Source: Polaromonas vacuolata (GTDB taxonomy: Bacteria > Pseudomonadota > Gammaproteobacteria > Burkholderiales > Burkholderiaceae_C). From it: DNA of 64,000 nucleotides. A program made the position numbers and the translations under genes. Each line of letters opens with the position of its first letter. The stretch's first letter is position 1. The notes beneath the pieces are model-generated. The model searched no databases. It was not told where the DNA came from and was given only the letters and a program-made list of their open reading frames with translations. The stretch is from the NCBI RefSeq assembly GCF_012584515.1, contig NZ_CP051461.1:728001-792000 (forward strand), read 5' to 3'. This document shows, piece after piece, positions 1 through 9,544 of this stretch.

Positions 1-1345
1 CCCACGCAAAGCCGGGAAACAGTTTGTCAATGTTCGCGTTGCTAAGGCCTTGCGTGCTGCGCAGTAACTGCGCGAATACGCTGCGAAAGTCGTTGTGAAT
101 TGGTAGGTCGCGATTTTCATGCAAGTTGCCTATGCCAAGACCAGTCCAGCCGCCGTGCACTCGTCCACCGTTGACCCGATTGCCCATGATCCACATAGTA
201 TTGCCGTGGCCGTGGTCGGTGCCGCGCGTGCCGTTTTCAGCGCTGGTACGGCCGAACTCACTGGCCACCACGACCACGTCATTGGTCTGTGAAAACTCGC
301 GCCGCAGTTGCACCAGTGTGTTGGCTAAATTGCCGAGATTGTTGGCTAGCGCACCTAACGCATTGCCTTGGTTGGCGTGTGTGTCCCAGCCACCGGCGGA
401 TAAAAAGCCCAACCGCAAGCGCCGGTCTTGGCGCATCAAAGTGTTCAAATGTTGGGCGTCTAACAACAGGCCTTGCGCGTTGCCCGCGCCATTGTTAGCC
501 AGTTGCATTTCGCGGCTTATGTCTTTATTCATGTCATTACTGCCCATGCCACTCGTAGTCGACTCGCTCATCGCATTGCTCAAGGTCTTAGCGGTTTGCC
601 TGCGGCTGTCAGCGCCGGCGCGAAAGGCTTTGGATATTTCATCCTGTCCGCTGTACAGGCGCATGACTGCATCCCGGGTACGCTCGTCACCGACTGCGCC
701 CTGGCGCGTAGCGGCTTGTCCTTTTGCGACCAATTGCACCGCTGCACTGCCGGCGAGTATTTGTGGATTTGCTTCACCCACACCGACTGCTTGGGGTTTG
801 TTTTCTGCACCTTCAATACTCTGAGCAGAGATGGCTCTGACATCTGCTGAAGTGCCGGCTAAAGAGCCCGCCAAGGTGTTCATCCAGCCGGCGGCATTAC
901 CGCTTTTTCCTGGTGTGCCAATTTCCCATTGGTGCTGCGCATCAAAGTGTGAGCGTGTGGGGTCGGGCGAACCTGTTGCTGGCAAGGCGGTCAGCACGCC
1001 TTGCCGCCACAGTGGCATGAGTGGCGCGAGAGCTGGGTGCAGGCCGAAGGTGTTGTCTAGCCGCAAAGTAGTTTGCGCTGTGCCGTCCGGCTTAGCCAGA
1101 GCAATAGACGGGCGTAACGCGTAGTAATTGGCGTCGCCATGCGGCACCAGCGCAGACAGGCCGTCGTATGCGCCGCGTAGAAAAACCACGACTAGTCGCC
1201 CCTCAGATTGACCTGGGCGCGCACTTTGTGCCCAAGCCATAGGTGCGGCCCAAGCGCTGCAAGCGGTAGCGACGCCGAGCAAAGTTTGCAGTGCCTGACG
1301 GCGGTCTATGGCTTTTGGATGGGGCTTTAAAATATTGCTCGGCAT
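1..1345 (-). CDS. DUF1501 domain protein, 3' end cut by window edge
   Basis: An open frame runs on the minus strand from an ATG at 1345, with an AGGA Shine-Dalgarno a few bases upstream, to the window edge. About 448 codons are visible and there is no stop. The N-terminus carries a twin-Arg motif (DRRQ) and a hydrophobic stretch ending in AWAQ, so export, possibly by Tat, is likely. The body has DUF1501 hallmarks: VVVFLRGAYDGLS near residue 45, GGWDTH, and SEFGRT followed by NGTRGTDHGHG, typical of this alkaline-phosphatase-superfamily group. It lies 73 bp downstream of the DUF1800 gene on the same strand, the usual partner order. The biochemical role of the pair is not established. Confidence 0.85.
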   Translation of the reverse strand, partial: MPSNILKPHPKAIDRRQALQTLLGVATACSAWAAPMAWAQSARPGQSEGRLVVVFLRGAYDGLSALVPHGDANYYALRPSIALAKPDGTAQTTLRLDNTFGLHPALAPLMPLWRQGVLTALPATGSPDPTRSHFDAQHQWEIGTPGKSGNAAGWMNTLAGSLAGTSADVRAISAQSIEGAENKPQAVGVGEANPQILAGSAAVQLVAKGQAATRQGAVGDERTRDAVMRLYSGQDEISKAFRAGADSRRQTAKTLSNAMSESTTSGMGSNDMNKDISREMQLANNGAGNAQGLLLDAQHLNTLMRQDRRLRLGFLSAGGWDTHANQGNALGALANNLGNLANTLVQLRREFSQTNDVVVVASEFGRTSAENGTRGTDHGHGNTMWIMGNRVNGGRVHGGWTGLGIGNLHENRDLPIHNDFRSVFAQLLRSTQGLSNANIDKLFPGFAW

Positions 1346-1418
1346 GAAGATTTCCTAGCGTAAATTTTTTGCTGTTTTAGTGCGGCACTGATGAGAATTT
1401 GGCCCAAAGAATCTAACT

Positions 1419-3014
1419 TTATTTGTATTGAAAGTCTGGGCTCGCCAACGCCAAGCCGGCTCGCAGCGCCGGCTTTTCTTGCGCAATCGCCGCACGCGTT
1501 GTGGCACTCAGATAGGGCTGCAAAAAGTCTAGATCGCTGACTTGCCGCGTAATGGCTAGCGCAAAATCGGCTCGCCGCGTCAGCGCCTCAGGTACTAGCC
1601 AAGTGGCCGCATCAAACTTGTAGCCGTCGGGTGTTTGCCAGTCGTGTAGTGGCTGACCGGCTTCGGATAAATAATTTTCTGTCAGGATTAAACGGCGTCT
1701 GTCCGTGCTGTCAGCCAGCTTGTCTGTGCTGCTGACGGTGGTCAGTGCGGAACACGCAAAGTCCATGGGAGTTTTGAATAATTTGTTCTCTGGATGCCAA
1801 AATTCATTGGACTCTAGCAAGGCGCGCAGCACCACCCGTATATCGCCCTGACTGTTTTGAAAGGTCTGCGCAAGCGCTGACACTAACGCAGGCGCAGGTG
1901 AGTCACTGACAAAAAACTGTGCCAAACGCAGGCTGATGCGCGCGGCTGTTTTTGGGTGCCGCGCCAGTCTGCGTATGGCTTGCTCACCTTCGCGCTCGCC
2001 GCTGTTCAAAGAGCCATCAGGATAGTACTGGCCCATCAACACTTTGCGGCCAGTGTCGTGAAGGCGCTGCGCAAAGCGAAAGCCATTCGCCTCGTTAGGC
2101 CCGACTGTCCAACCCGTCAATATGCGGGCCGTTTCGTGCACGTCGTTTTGGCTATAGCCACCGGCCACGCCTAGGGTGTGCAGTTCCATTAACTCGCGCG
2201 CATAGTTTTCGTTTAGTCCGCGCAGCCGACCTTGGCCAGCAGGCGAGCCATCGGCCACGCTTTGAAACTGGTCTAAGTAATACAGCATGGCTGGATGGCG
2301 GGCGCTGGCAAGTAATAAGTCCTCAAACTTACCCAGCGCATGGGCGCGCGCAACGTTCACCACATAGTGGCCTATAAAGGGCCGCACCGCGCCCTTGCCT
2401 GAGTACACGTTGAGATGGTTAAACCAGAACTCTGTCATGCGTGCCAGCAGTGGGTTTTCGTCATTCGGCTGGCTACAAGCACCTAAACGCCACGCCGCCG
2501 CTTTTTGTACCATGCTGCGGTTGAAATAAAGTGGGTCAGCAGGTTCAGAAAAATCCATGCGCCGGTTATTGCGGTTATTGAGCAGCTCATTTGTATTGGT
2601 ATTGCCAGCACTATCAGCCGTCACCGCTTTGATGGCAGCCCGCGCCTGTCGCTCGCGCTGGGCAGCGTCAAAAATGTCAGGCAGCGGTGCGTTCAAGCTG
2701 CTCAAATCACTGGCCATGAGCGGTGCGACTTGGCTCGCGGCATAAGCCAAATCTATCTGCTGAACCGTCCAAACCTTGGGGCTACTGGCCGTTTGCAAAG
2801 CGCGCACCAACTGCGGTGTGGGCCCGTAACCCACTCGGGACATGGCACGCCATTGCTCGAACAACTGAGTGGACTGGGTTTTTTCAAACGGGTTTGAGGC
2901 TTGTGCGTAAGCGTTTAACGATCCCGCAAGTCCCGGAGACATTGCGCAAACAGCGATTACCTTGAGCGCATTTCTGCGGGGCAGGGCGGCAGCGGTTGTC
3001 TGGTTTGGGTACAT
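1419..3014 (-). CDS. DUF1800 domain protein, secreted
   Basis: The 531-residue protein starts at the ATG at 3014. The N-terminus has an RR pair (residues 13-14) followed by a hydrophobic stretch ending in AYAQA near residue 39, suggesting export. DUF1800 signatures are visible: FWFNHLNVYSGKG from residue 196 and NENYARELMELHTLGV from residue 268, followed by a TARILTGWT segment. Members are commonly encoded beside DUF1501 proteins, as here, where DUF1501 follows in the probable operon. The family has no settled function; roles in polymer or cell-surface metabolism have been proposed. Length is normal for the family. Confidence 0.88.
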   Translation of the reverse strand: MYPNQTTAAALPRRNALKVIAVCAMSPGLAGSLNAYAQASNPFEKTQSTQLFEQWRAMSRVGYGPTPQLVRALQTASSPKVWTVQQIDLAYAASQVAPLMASDLSSLNAPLPDIFDAAQRERQARAAIKAVTADSAGNTNTNELLNNRNNRRMDFSEPADPLYFNRSMVQKAAAWRLGACSQPNDENPLLARMTEFWFNHLNVYSGKGAVRPFIGHYVVNVARAHALGKFEDLLLASARHPAMLYYLDQFQSVADGSPAGQGRLRGLNENYARELMELHTLGVAGGYSQNDVHETARILTGWTVGPNEANGFRFAQRLHDTGRKVLMGQYYPDGSLNSGEREGEQAIRRLARHPKTAARISLRLAQFFVSDSPAPALVSALAQTFQNSQGDIRVVLRALLESNEFWHPENKLFKTPMDFACSALTTVSSTDKLADSTDRRRLILTENYLSEAGQPLHDWQTPDGYKFDAATWLVPEALTRRADFALAITRQVSDLDFLQPYLSATTRAAIAQEKPALRAGLALASPDFQYK

Positions 3015-3586
3015 GTGCAGGCTCTTTGGGTTTTGGTGAGTTTATGTCTCAACGAAACACACGGCTAATTCAGCTACATGCATACCCTTGCTTTACGCAG
3101 TTTTACAGCCAGCTTTATGTGCCGTTAAGGTAAGGATCTAAAACAAAGAAAATCTTTAGGTGTTGTCGACATTCTCGTTTGCAGACTTCCACACGTTCAG
3201 ATTGAATTTATCCATCGCGGCGTCATTGTTTACGCCTCCGTGCGTGCGGCTATCGCTTTTTCCCGTGTTGTGCCGGGCTTGTTTTCCTTGCCATCGGGAT
3301 TGGTTACCTCGTGGTGTTTGTCATGTGCGCAAGCTTTTAAATAGATGTTTGTTTAAGGGCTTTAGTTTTAACAACAACGCGTTATCAAAATCGACGCGTA
3401 ATCAACGTATAGCAACACCAAAAATGTTGCGCTCTCGATGCCTAACCACAGGCGCACCACGTACACACGATGCGATTGCTTCTGTCTTTCAAAGCTCGTC
3501 TGTACCGTACCAAGAGGGTTGTGTGAAAACCTCACCTCATGCTTGTGATTAATGGAAGGGAGGATCTTTTTCTCTTAATAAGATGC

Positions 3587-3860
3587 GGGGTTCAAACTTC
3601 TTTGCTGCCAGCCTAATGTGTTTTTATTTGTCGATGGTTGCTCGAAAGCAACTGGTGGCAAGTCACACCTTTTAAATGTCGACTTTTGAGTCGTTGATGA
3701 TTTTTACTACGACATCAGTTGTGTAAACGAGGATCGTAAACTTAAGTAAGTGCATGCCCATGCACTAACTTAAGCTATGTCAAATAGATATTCGACAACA
3801 GGCCACAGTGCTGGCTTTAGGCGTACACCCACCATCACTCAAGGGGTTCAAACTTTTTTG
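3587..3860. repeat. Segment bounded by an 18-bp direct repeat
   Basis: GGGGTTCAAACTTCTTTG at 3587-3604 recurs with one change (C to T) at 3843-3860. The enclosed 238 bp contain a 6-bp stem GTTGCT/AGCAAC with a CGAA loop (3637-3652) and the 34-bp palindrome at 3741-3774, but no open frame. The arrangement could be a small non-autonomous element or the remains of a duplication; no transposase or recombinase is adjacent. The repeat is seen directly, its origin is inference. Confidence 0.5.
3741..3774. repeat. 34-bp near-perfect palindrome (hairpin)
   Basis: Arms CTTAAGT-A-AGTGCATG (3741-3756) and CATGCACT-A-ACTTAAG (3759-3774) are exact inverted repeats except for one A:A mismatch, with a two-base CC centre. 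There is no T-tract on either side, so a simple intrinsic terminator is unlikely. A REP-like hairpin, a recombination or protein-binding site, or part of a structured RNA are possible. Confidence 0.7.
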
Positions 3861-4639
3861 TGCGCTGCGATTGAACTGGTTAAATTAAGCTAAAAGTATT
3901 AAAATAAGTTTTCCTTGTTTTGGTGACGGATATAGCCTTTTTCATCACACTACAAATGAAAGCATTGTTTATTTGAGTCCTTGAGCTATGAATACCCATG
4001 CTTTTTTAATATGACGGTATTTATTAGTGATGGTTATTTTTTATTATTAAGCTAACGAATGTGCAGGTAGTTTTCATTTGCAATATTGTCAATATAGCTG
4101 TGTCCTATTTACATTTTTTTGAACTGAACTAGCTAAGACCAGATAGCTGTTTTACTACCGATTAATTTTTTTATCGAATATATTTTCTATTAACTTTAGC
4201 GTCTAAAGGTTTTATTTATTTTTGTTTATCGATTGCATATCTTTCATTGTTAAGCCGAAAAGCATTGGTAATAATTGCGCTAGGAATTTACGTAAATTGT
4301 TTAAAATTTAGAGTGTTGTCTAGTTTTTTCTGATTAAAAATAATGCAATTTTTTCAAAATACTTTCAAAAAAATTCGTTGCTGCATATTTTCATGAATTA
4401 ATTTAAATTTCCCAGTTATTTTTTTATTGAATTCGTATTGTTTTAAGTTGAAATACTTTAAAAGATTGTGAATAGAAGGTACCTCATATTCATTGATTCA
4501 ATTTAGGCTTAAAAAAAACAATTTTTTAGGTTGAAATGATAAAAAATAGTAATTTAAATTAGTTAAAAATTAAAATTTGTTCGAATTATTTGTAGCATGC
4601 AATCAATTATTTATTTAAAAAATCACTTTGAAGATTTAT

Positions 4640-5389
4640 ATGTCGTTGATTCAGTCTGAAAAGTTACTTTTCCCACACTTTAGTTTTTTTCCAAATGTAA
4701 GCGCTGATGTCGTTTTAAATGCTTTTCGTGTTGATTCGAAATTTATCAATAAGGAATCACAACACCCTCAAGAGGTGCTTCTTAAGCAACGCAAATTAAA
4801 ATCTGGTGAGTCCTTATTTAATTCTGGTGACAAACTTGACTGCATTTATATTGTCAAAAGCGGAACGTTTAAGACATTAATCTCAATACCAGATGGACGA
4901 TTTCAGATAGTTGGTTTTCATATGTCTGGAGAACTATTAGGCCTCAGTGGTATAGCCAACAGGTTGCATGTTGGTAGCTGTGTCGCGTTGGAGAAATCTG
5001 TTGCTTATGAACTCCCTTGGCAATTTACTGATATATCCACGCGTAGTTCACTGATTAGTCTGGATAATATATGTCGCTTACTAAGTCTTCAAATCATTAA
5101 CGACTATAAGTTAATGTTGTTATTAGGAGTCATGAATTCTGAGGAGCGTTTAATAATATTTTTGTTAAATTTGTCTGAACGTTTATTATTTAATGGTTTT
5201 TCGGCATCTGATATAAACCTTAGTATGTCCAGGGCCGAAATAGGTGAATACCTCGGCATAAAGGTAGTAAATGTGAGTCGAATTTTTGGTGTGCTTACCA
5301 AAAGAGGTCTTATTGAAGTTAGCGGTAGACGAGTTCGAATAATTGATATTACTAAACTATTTGAAGCGGCTTATTCTGAAGTAGAATAA
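4640..5389 (+). CDS. Crp/Fnr-family transcriptional regulator, FNR-like without Fe-S cysteines
   Basis: About 249 residues from the ATG at 4640; a TTG 12 bases earlier is less likely. The N-terminal half is a cyclic-nucleotide-binding-like beta-roll (KSGESLFNSGDKLDCIYIV). The C-terminal half is a winged helix with the FNR-type stretch MSRAEIGEYLGIKVVNVSR. The FNR N-terminal cysteine cluster is absent, and the position matching FNR Cys122 reads VAYELP instead of VCEIP, so oxygen sensing by an Fe-S cluster is unlikely. The recognition helix has VNVSR where FNR has ETISR, so DNA specificity probably differs. The gene is far more AT-rich than the rest of the window, which suggests horizontal origin. 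Its targets are unknown. Confidence 0.85.
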   Translation: MSLIQSEKLLFPHFSFFPNVSADVVLNAFRVDSKFINKESQHPQEVLLKQRKLKSGESLFNSGDKLDCIYIVKSGTFKTLISIPDGRFQIVGFHMSGELLGLSGIANRLHVGSCVALEKSVAYELPWQFTDISTRSSLISLDNICRLLSLQIINDYKLMLLLGVMNSEERLIIFLLNLSERLLFNGFSASDINLSMSRAEIGEYLGIKVVNVSRIFGVLTKRGLIEVSGRRVRIIDITKLFEAAYSEVE

Positions 5390-6589
5390 TTTTATATATT
5401 TCAATTAATTAAAAAATTTATCTTATTAAATTATTTAATAAGTGCTAATTTATAATTTATTTTATTTTTAGTAAATTATATTAATGTGCAACTTAAATTT
5501 AATATCAAATAATTTCATATTAGTAGTTTATTGAGTCGCATTGAAAAAAATAGTTTTATGTGGTGATGTTTGCGCAGAACTTATTCTGGTCTTATAAGAA
5601 AATATAAAACGATAGGTTGACAAAAAAGCTATGGCGACTTCAAAGAAAAATAATCTCTCTAGAAGTGTCTTTGACTCAAGCTTTGAATCGCAAGTCGTCT
5701 AAATTATCAAACGAGTATTCAAGTCTGAATTGTTGTGAACATTAGTAAAGGCGTGATCTTAGGTACCACTGCGCTCAAGCGTTGGCTCGCTCATATGTGG
5801 CTGGAACAGTCAGGGCAAAGCGATATTGCGAAGCCTTTGACACTAGAGTACTAACGAATACGGTCGCTCGAAAATGAGACCCGCCATTTGCGTGGCCATG
5901 TTGGTATCTTAAAAAACGTTTGCCTTCTTGGCCTTAGAAATCAAATGAATTAAAGCTCATTTGAGACTTAAAGAGAAAGGCCATCTCCATCAGTCAAGCC
6001 CGTCGTGTTCTCGATTCAAGCTGCTCTGACAGCTACAGCCCCGCCAATTGAGTCTTAGTAGTGCTAAAAATTAGCGCGGCAAGCTTGGCATTAAAACGTC
6101 ATCTTTGCGGCCACTGGTTACACCTAAAGTGGTGGTGCTCTGTGTTCAGCATTGCCGTGCCAAATTTTGGCTAGCCGCTGCTGCAAGCGCTGCCAACTAA
6201 ACAGTGGGCATTTAAAACGATGAACATTTGCATTTAAAACCGGACAACGCTCTTGAGCTTTACTCACGAGTTTTAATCGATAAATATAAAATTCATCGGT
6301 TTGCCCGAGAAGATTTGGCAAGCGCAGTTGTCTGCTTGACCCGCTTTAAACATGCTTGATAAGTCGATTTACAGGACTATTTGATATCAACTTATATGTA
6401 ATAAGCGATGCAAAAGCACAATCCAAAGGTATTAGCCAAAGGTGTTAATTGGCTTAGTTGGGCGGTTGATAAAAATGTTCAGACACTGTAAGTTTTTTTA
6501 AGTTGATGGGCCTATGTTTTTGGCATAACTAGGTAAATAAGTTCTTGTTTTTCAAGACCTTATTTACGAATCAACGACTTATGTGAATT
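5390..6589. other. 1.2-kb AT-rich region with a decayed insertion sequence
   Basis: No intact gene is seen between the FNR-like regulator and tRNA-Ser. The part at about 5631-6060 is a broken IS3-family transposase (separate entry). A 65-codon minus-strand frame at 6124-6321 has no recognisable family and is probably fortuitous. The remainder, 6330-6589, shows nothing clear. Confidence 0.6.
5631..6060 (+). pseudogene. Remnant of IS3-family transposase (orfA plus start of orfB)
   Basis: From an ATG at 5631 one frame reads FDSSFESQVV, then stops. After a shift, a frame from 5750 reads TTALKRWLAHMWLEQSGQSD, KPLTLEY, stop, then RIRSLENETRHLRGHVGILK. This follows the IS3-family OrfA layout: HTH, then LxRWxAQ, GKPLT, a QRIRxLExENRxLR leucine-zipper stretch and ILKKA. 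Shortly after, another frame reads KAISISQARRVLD, like the start of OrfB. Several stops and frame changes show the element is dead. No terminal repeats were located. The match is from memory of the family, not from alignment. Confidence 0.7.
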
Positions 6590-6679
6590 TGGTGGAAGCG
6601 GTGAGATTCGAACTCACGGAGGACTCGCATCCTCGGCAGTTTTCAAGACTGCTGCATTCAACCGCTCTGCCACGCTTCC
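6590..6679 (-). tRNA. tRNA-Ser (anticodon UGA)
   Basis: The minus strand folds as a class II tRNA: acceptor stem GGAAGCG/CGCTTCC, D-arm GGCAGAGCGGTTGAATGC, anticodon stem GCAGT/ACTGC with loop CTTGAAA (anticodon TGA at 6643-6645), a long variable arm GAGGA/TCCTC, and T-arm GTGAG-TTCGAAT-CTCAC. The 3' CCA is encoded (6590-6592). The discriminator base reads A where bacterial tRNA-Ser normally has G. The 3' end faces the AT-rich region. Confidence 0.95.
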
Positions 6680-6682
6680 AAG

Positions 6683-6749
6683 CCTCATAGTCTAACCGCA
6701 GAGCTGGCCGGAGTTGGGCTGGCATGAAAAAAAATAACTGACTATGAGG
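6683..6749. repeat. 10-bp inverted repeat between tRNA-Ser and the MFS gene
   Basis: CCTCATAGTC at 6683-6692 and GACTATGAGG at 6740-6749 are exact inverted repeats. On the minus strand the first-read arm is followed by a run of T, so it may act in 3'-end formation of the MFS transcript or in processing of a read-through MFS/tRNA transcript. The loop is long (47 nt), so this is uncertain. Confidence 0.4.
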
Positions 6750-6760
6750 AATTGCTCAGA

Positions 6761-7960
6761 TTAAGCCGCAACCGATACTGGTTTTACTCGAATTAAGGTG
6801 AACCAGACCAGTGTTAAGGCGGTTAAAGCGCAGGCCGTGATACCGATCAGCATGGGTCTGGCTGTGCCGTCTACAAACTGGCCGACTATGCCCATGACTA
6901 TTGCGCCTATGACGAATTGTGCGGTTCCCATCATGGCCGATGCGGTGCCGGCAATCTTGCCGTGGGAGTCTAGCGCCAGTACTGCGGTGGTGGGAATGAC
7001 TAGGCCTAAAAATCCAAAACCAATAAACAACATTCCCAGCATCAGGCTGAGCTGATCAAAACCCATTAGGTTTAGTACCAACGTAGCGCTCATCATGAGC
7101 GTAAAACCGCTAACGGCGAACTGCACAATACGGCTTTGGCCAAAGCGCTTACCCAAGTAAGCCGTGAGTTGTGCCGTGCCTATAAAAGATGCTGCGTTGA
7201 CTGAAAACGCAATGCTGTATTGGCGCGGTGTCAAACCATAGTGGTTGATCATCACGAAAGATGAGTTAGCTAAATAGACAAAAAAGCCGGAAAGACTAAA
7301 GGCGCCGATCAATACTAATCCCATGAAGTGGGTGTCGCTTAGCAGCAAGCGGTAGGATTTCAGGGCGCTGCCTACGCTGCTGCCAATTCGTTTGGCGGGT
7401 GGGCGTGTTTCGGGTAGTTTTGTGGCGACCAAGGTCAAGCCCAGTGCTGCGGCCAAAGTAACGGCCCAAAAAACGCTGCGCCAGCCTGACAGTTCAATCA
7501 GCAAGCTGCCGACCAGTGGCGCGAGTATCGGTGAGACGCTAAACACCAGCATGAGTAGCGACATCAAGCGCGCTGCGTCATGGCCGGTATGCAAGTCGCG
7601 CACGATGGCGCGCGGAATCACCATGCCAGCGCTGGCGCCTAGGCCTTGGATGAAACGCAGAACTACTAATGATTCAATATTCGGTGCCAAGGCGCAGCCA
7701 ATGCTGCCTAAGCCAAACAACGTCAGACCAAAATAAAGCGGAATTTTGCGACCAAACATGTCCGATAGCGGACCGTATACCAACTGGCCTATGCCCAATG
7801 AGATGAAAAAAGCCATCAGGCTTAGTTGCACCGCGCCCATCGAAGTATTTAGGCTCTGACCTATGGAGGGCAGGGCGGGCAGGTACATGTCTACTGCAAA
7901 CGGGCCAATCGCCGAGAGCAGACCCAGCACTAGGGCGTTTTTAAAAAAGGAGGCGTTCAT
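6761..7960 (-). CDS. Multidrug efflux MFS transporter, Bcr/CflA type
   Basis: The 399-residue reading starts at the ATG at 7960; a TTG ten codons upstream would only add a hydrophilic leader. The protein has about 12 hydrophobic segments. The opening LGLLSAIGPFAVDMYLPALP is typical of Bcr/CflA drug:H+ antiporters. Motif A is GPLSDMFGRKIPL around residues 63-75, and a GASAGMVIPRAIVRDL stretch matches motif C/loop features of the subfamily. Likely inner-membrane export of drugs such as bicyclomycin, chloramphenicol or other small molecules; the substrate cannot be assigned from sequence. It is transcribed toward tRNA-Ser. Confidence 0.88.
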   Translation of the reverse strand: MNASFFKNALVLGLLSAIGPFAVDMYLPALPSIGQSLNTSMGAVQLSLMAFFISLGIGQLVYGPLSDMFGRKIPLYFGLTLFGLGSIGCALAPNIESLVVLRFIQGLGASAGMVIPRAIVRDLHTGHDAARLMSLLMLVFSVSPILAPLVGSLLIELSGWRSVFWAVTLAAALGLTLVATKLPETRPPAKRIGSSVGSALKSYRLLLSDTHFMGLVLIGAFSLSGFFVYLANSSFVMINHYGLTPRQYSIAFSVNAASFIGTAQLTAYLGKRFGQSRIVQFAVSGFTLMMSATLVLNLMGFDQLSLMLGMLFIGFGFLGLVIPTTAVLALDSHGKIAGTASAMMGTAQFVIGAIVMGIVGQFVDGTARPMLIGITACALTALTLVWFTLIRVKPVSVAA

Positions 7961-8186
7961 GGGGTCTGGATAGCAATCGAAAATTCGCAAAATCGCGAAA
8001 TGGGTGAAGCAGCTAAGCCGGACTTGCCGCTAGGGCTTGATTAATGCTATGTGTACTTAGCATCTTGCGCTAGGAGTGCCAGCTTCAACTGCTGTAACTG
8101 ACCGGATATTGTATGTGCGCGTAGCTTTTTTGGCATGCGCTTTAACTTTGACCTTGGGCTATGAACGCGACCTTAGTCATTTGTTA

Positions 8187-8840
8187 TTACGTCTGCAACA
8201 TGCCCTTGCGCTCAATAAAGGCCACTACCTCGTCCAATCCAGCTAGGGTTTTAAGGTTGGTCATCACAAACGGTTTGAGTCCATTCGGGCCGCCTCGCAT
8301 GCGCACGGTGTCAGATCGCATCACTTCCAAATCTGCGCCCACATAGGGTGCTAAGTCGGTTTTATTGATGACAAATAAATCGCTTTTAGTAATGCCCGGT
8401 CCGCCTTTGCGCGGTATTTTTTCACCCGCAGCGACGTCAATCACATAGATAGTTAAGTCACTCAATTCTGGGCTGAAAGTGGCGGCTAAATTATCGCCAC
8501 CGGACTCAATGAAAACCACGTCGGCATTTGGAAAATCCACCAACATGCGGTCTATGGCTTCCAAATTGATAGAGGCGTCTTCGCGGATTGCGGTATGCGG
8601 ACAGCCGCCGGTCTCAACGCCCATGATGCGCTCTGCGTCCAAGGCGCCGCTAACCGTCAAAATGCGCTGGTCTTCCTTGGTGTAGATGTCGTTGGTGATG
8701 GCCACTAAGTCATATTTTTGATTCATCGCTTTGCACAGCATCTCTAACAAAGTCGTTTTCCCCGAGCCCACTGGTCCGCCTATGCCGACTCTGAGTGGCG
8801 GGAGTTTTTTGCTGCGGTTGGCGATGTGGTGAAGTGTCAT
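8187..8840 (-). CDS. ureG: Urease accessory GTPase UreG
   Basis: The 217-residue protein supplies GTP hydrolysis for insertion of nickel into apo-urease within the UreDFG complex. The P-loop [10 protein letters not shown] is at residues 21-30, the nickel-binding CPH motif at 80-82 ([15 protein letters not shown]), and the guanine-specificity stretch is [13 protein letters not shown]. It is the last gene of the ureABCEFG transcript; its ATG overlaps the end of ureF by 4 bp. All catalytic motifs are intact and length is normal. Confidence 0.97.
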   Translation of the reverse strand: MTLHHIANRSKKLPPLRVGIGGPVGSGKTTLLEMLCKAMNQKYDLVAITNDIYTKEDQRILTVSGALDAERIMGVETGGCPHTAIREDASINLEAIDRMLVDFPNADVVFIESGGDNLAATFSPELSDLTIYVIDVAAGEKIPRKGGPGITKSDLFVINKTDLAPYVGADLEVMRSDTVRMRGGPNGLKPFVMTNLKTLAGLDEVVAFIERKGMLQT

Positions 8841-9541
8841 GATCTAAACAGTCTTGAGTATTGGGTTTCGTGTTGTGACGACAAAATCGCCAGCATGGGT
8901 GAGAAAGTTTGGCGCTGCTCATCGCGCATGCTGATGGCGGTTTGCACCGCCGGTGGAATGGCCGCGGCTAGGCGACTGAGTATTCTTTGTCCAGCGCTTT
9001 GGCCTAGCGGTATAGATTTAATCGCCGCTTGGGTCATGTTTTCTGCCCAACCGAAAGCGTAGCTTAGCAAGCAGTCGCTTAGCCCTGCTTGGGTTTTTGA
9101 GGCGGCCAATGCAAAGGCAATCGGGTAGGTAGGCGCTAAGCTGGCACAAAAAGAAATTTGCGCTGCATCTGCATCCTCGTGATTGCGCAGCCACTCCAAT
9201 AATGAGCGGCCCATTTGCTCGCTTTGCGCGCGTAGCTCGCTGGTTTCTCGGGTTTGTAGCAGCCAGTCATTTAATTGGCGCAGGCGCGGCTGGCCTTGCT
9301 CTTTGGCTTGCCGCCAAGCGGGAATGGCTTGTGCGATCACTGGCAGCTCGCAACGCGTTAGCGTTAGGCCTAGCTGGTCTTGCAGCCAATTGGCAGCGCT
9401 CGCTTCACCGTCAACTCGGCCTGAATCCACCGCCATTTCAAAACCTTCTGAATAGGCAAAGCCGCCTACCGGCAGGGCCGGTGATGCCAGCCACATGAGT
9501 TGTAGCAAGCTGGCGGCTGGCAATGATTCAGCGGCGGGCAC
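8837..9541 (-). CDS. ureF: Urease accessory protein UreF
   Basis: A 234-residue, mainly helical protein with the family N-terminal stretch [21 protein letters not shown]. UreF bridges UreD and UreG in the activation complex. The start is a GTG at 9541, three bases after the ureE stop, and its end overlaps ureG, indicating translational coupling. Length is normal for UreF. Confidence 0.95.
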   Translation of the reverse strand: MPAAESLPAASLLQLMWLASPALPVGGFAYSEGFEMAVDSGRVDGEASAANWLQDQLGLTLTRCELPVIAQAIPAWRQAKEQGQPRLRQLNDWLLQTRETSELRAQSEQMGRSLLEWLRNHEDADAAQISFCASLAPTYPIAFALAASKTQAGLSDCLLSYAFGWAENMTQAAIKSIPLGQSAGQRILSRLAAAIPPAVQTAISMRDEQRQTFSPMLAILSSQHETQYSRLFRS

Positions 9542-9544
9542 AGC

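Larger units (their letters stand above)
3015..4639. other. 1.6-kb gene-poor region, increasingly AT-rich
   Basis: No convincing gene is seen. A 130-codon TTG-initiated frame at 3160-3552 resembles no family known to me and has no clear ribosome-binding site. From about 3590 to 3860 the DNA holds an 18-bp direct repeat, a perfect small hairpin and a large palindrome (listed separately). From about 3880 onward the base composition shifts strongly to A+T and stays so through the FNR-like gene. Part must serve as the upstream region of that gene and of DUF1800. Confidence 0.6.

Noticed and set aside
3160..3552. A 130-codon plus-strand frame
   Set aside because: It starts with TTG, has no ribosome-binding site, no family resemblance and an odd composition.
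3587..3860. Retron or CRISPR array
   Set aside because: No reverse transcriptase, Cas gene or regularly spaced repeat is present; only one direct repeat pair is seen.
6124..6321. A 65-codon minus-strand frame in the AT-rich region
   Set aside because: No family and no start signal; it lies just after a dead IS3 element.
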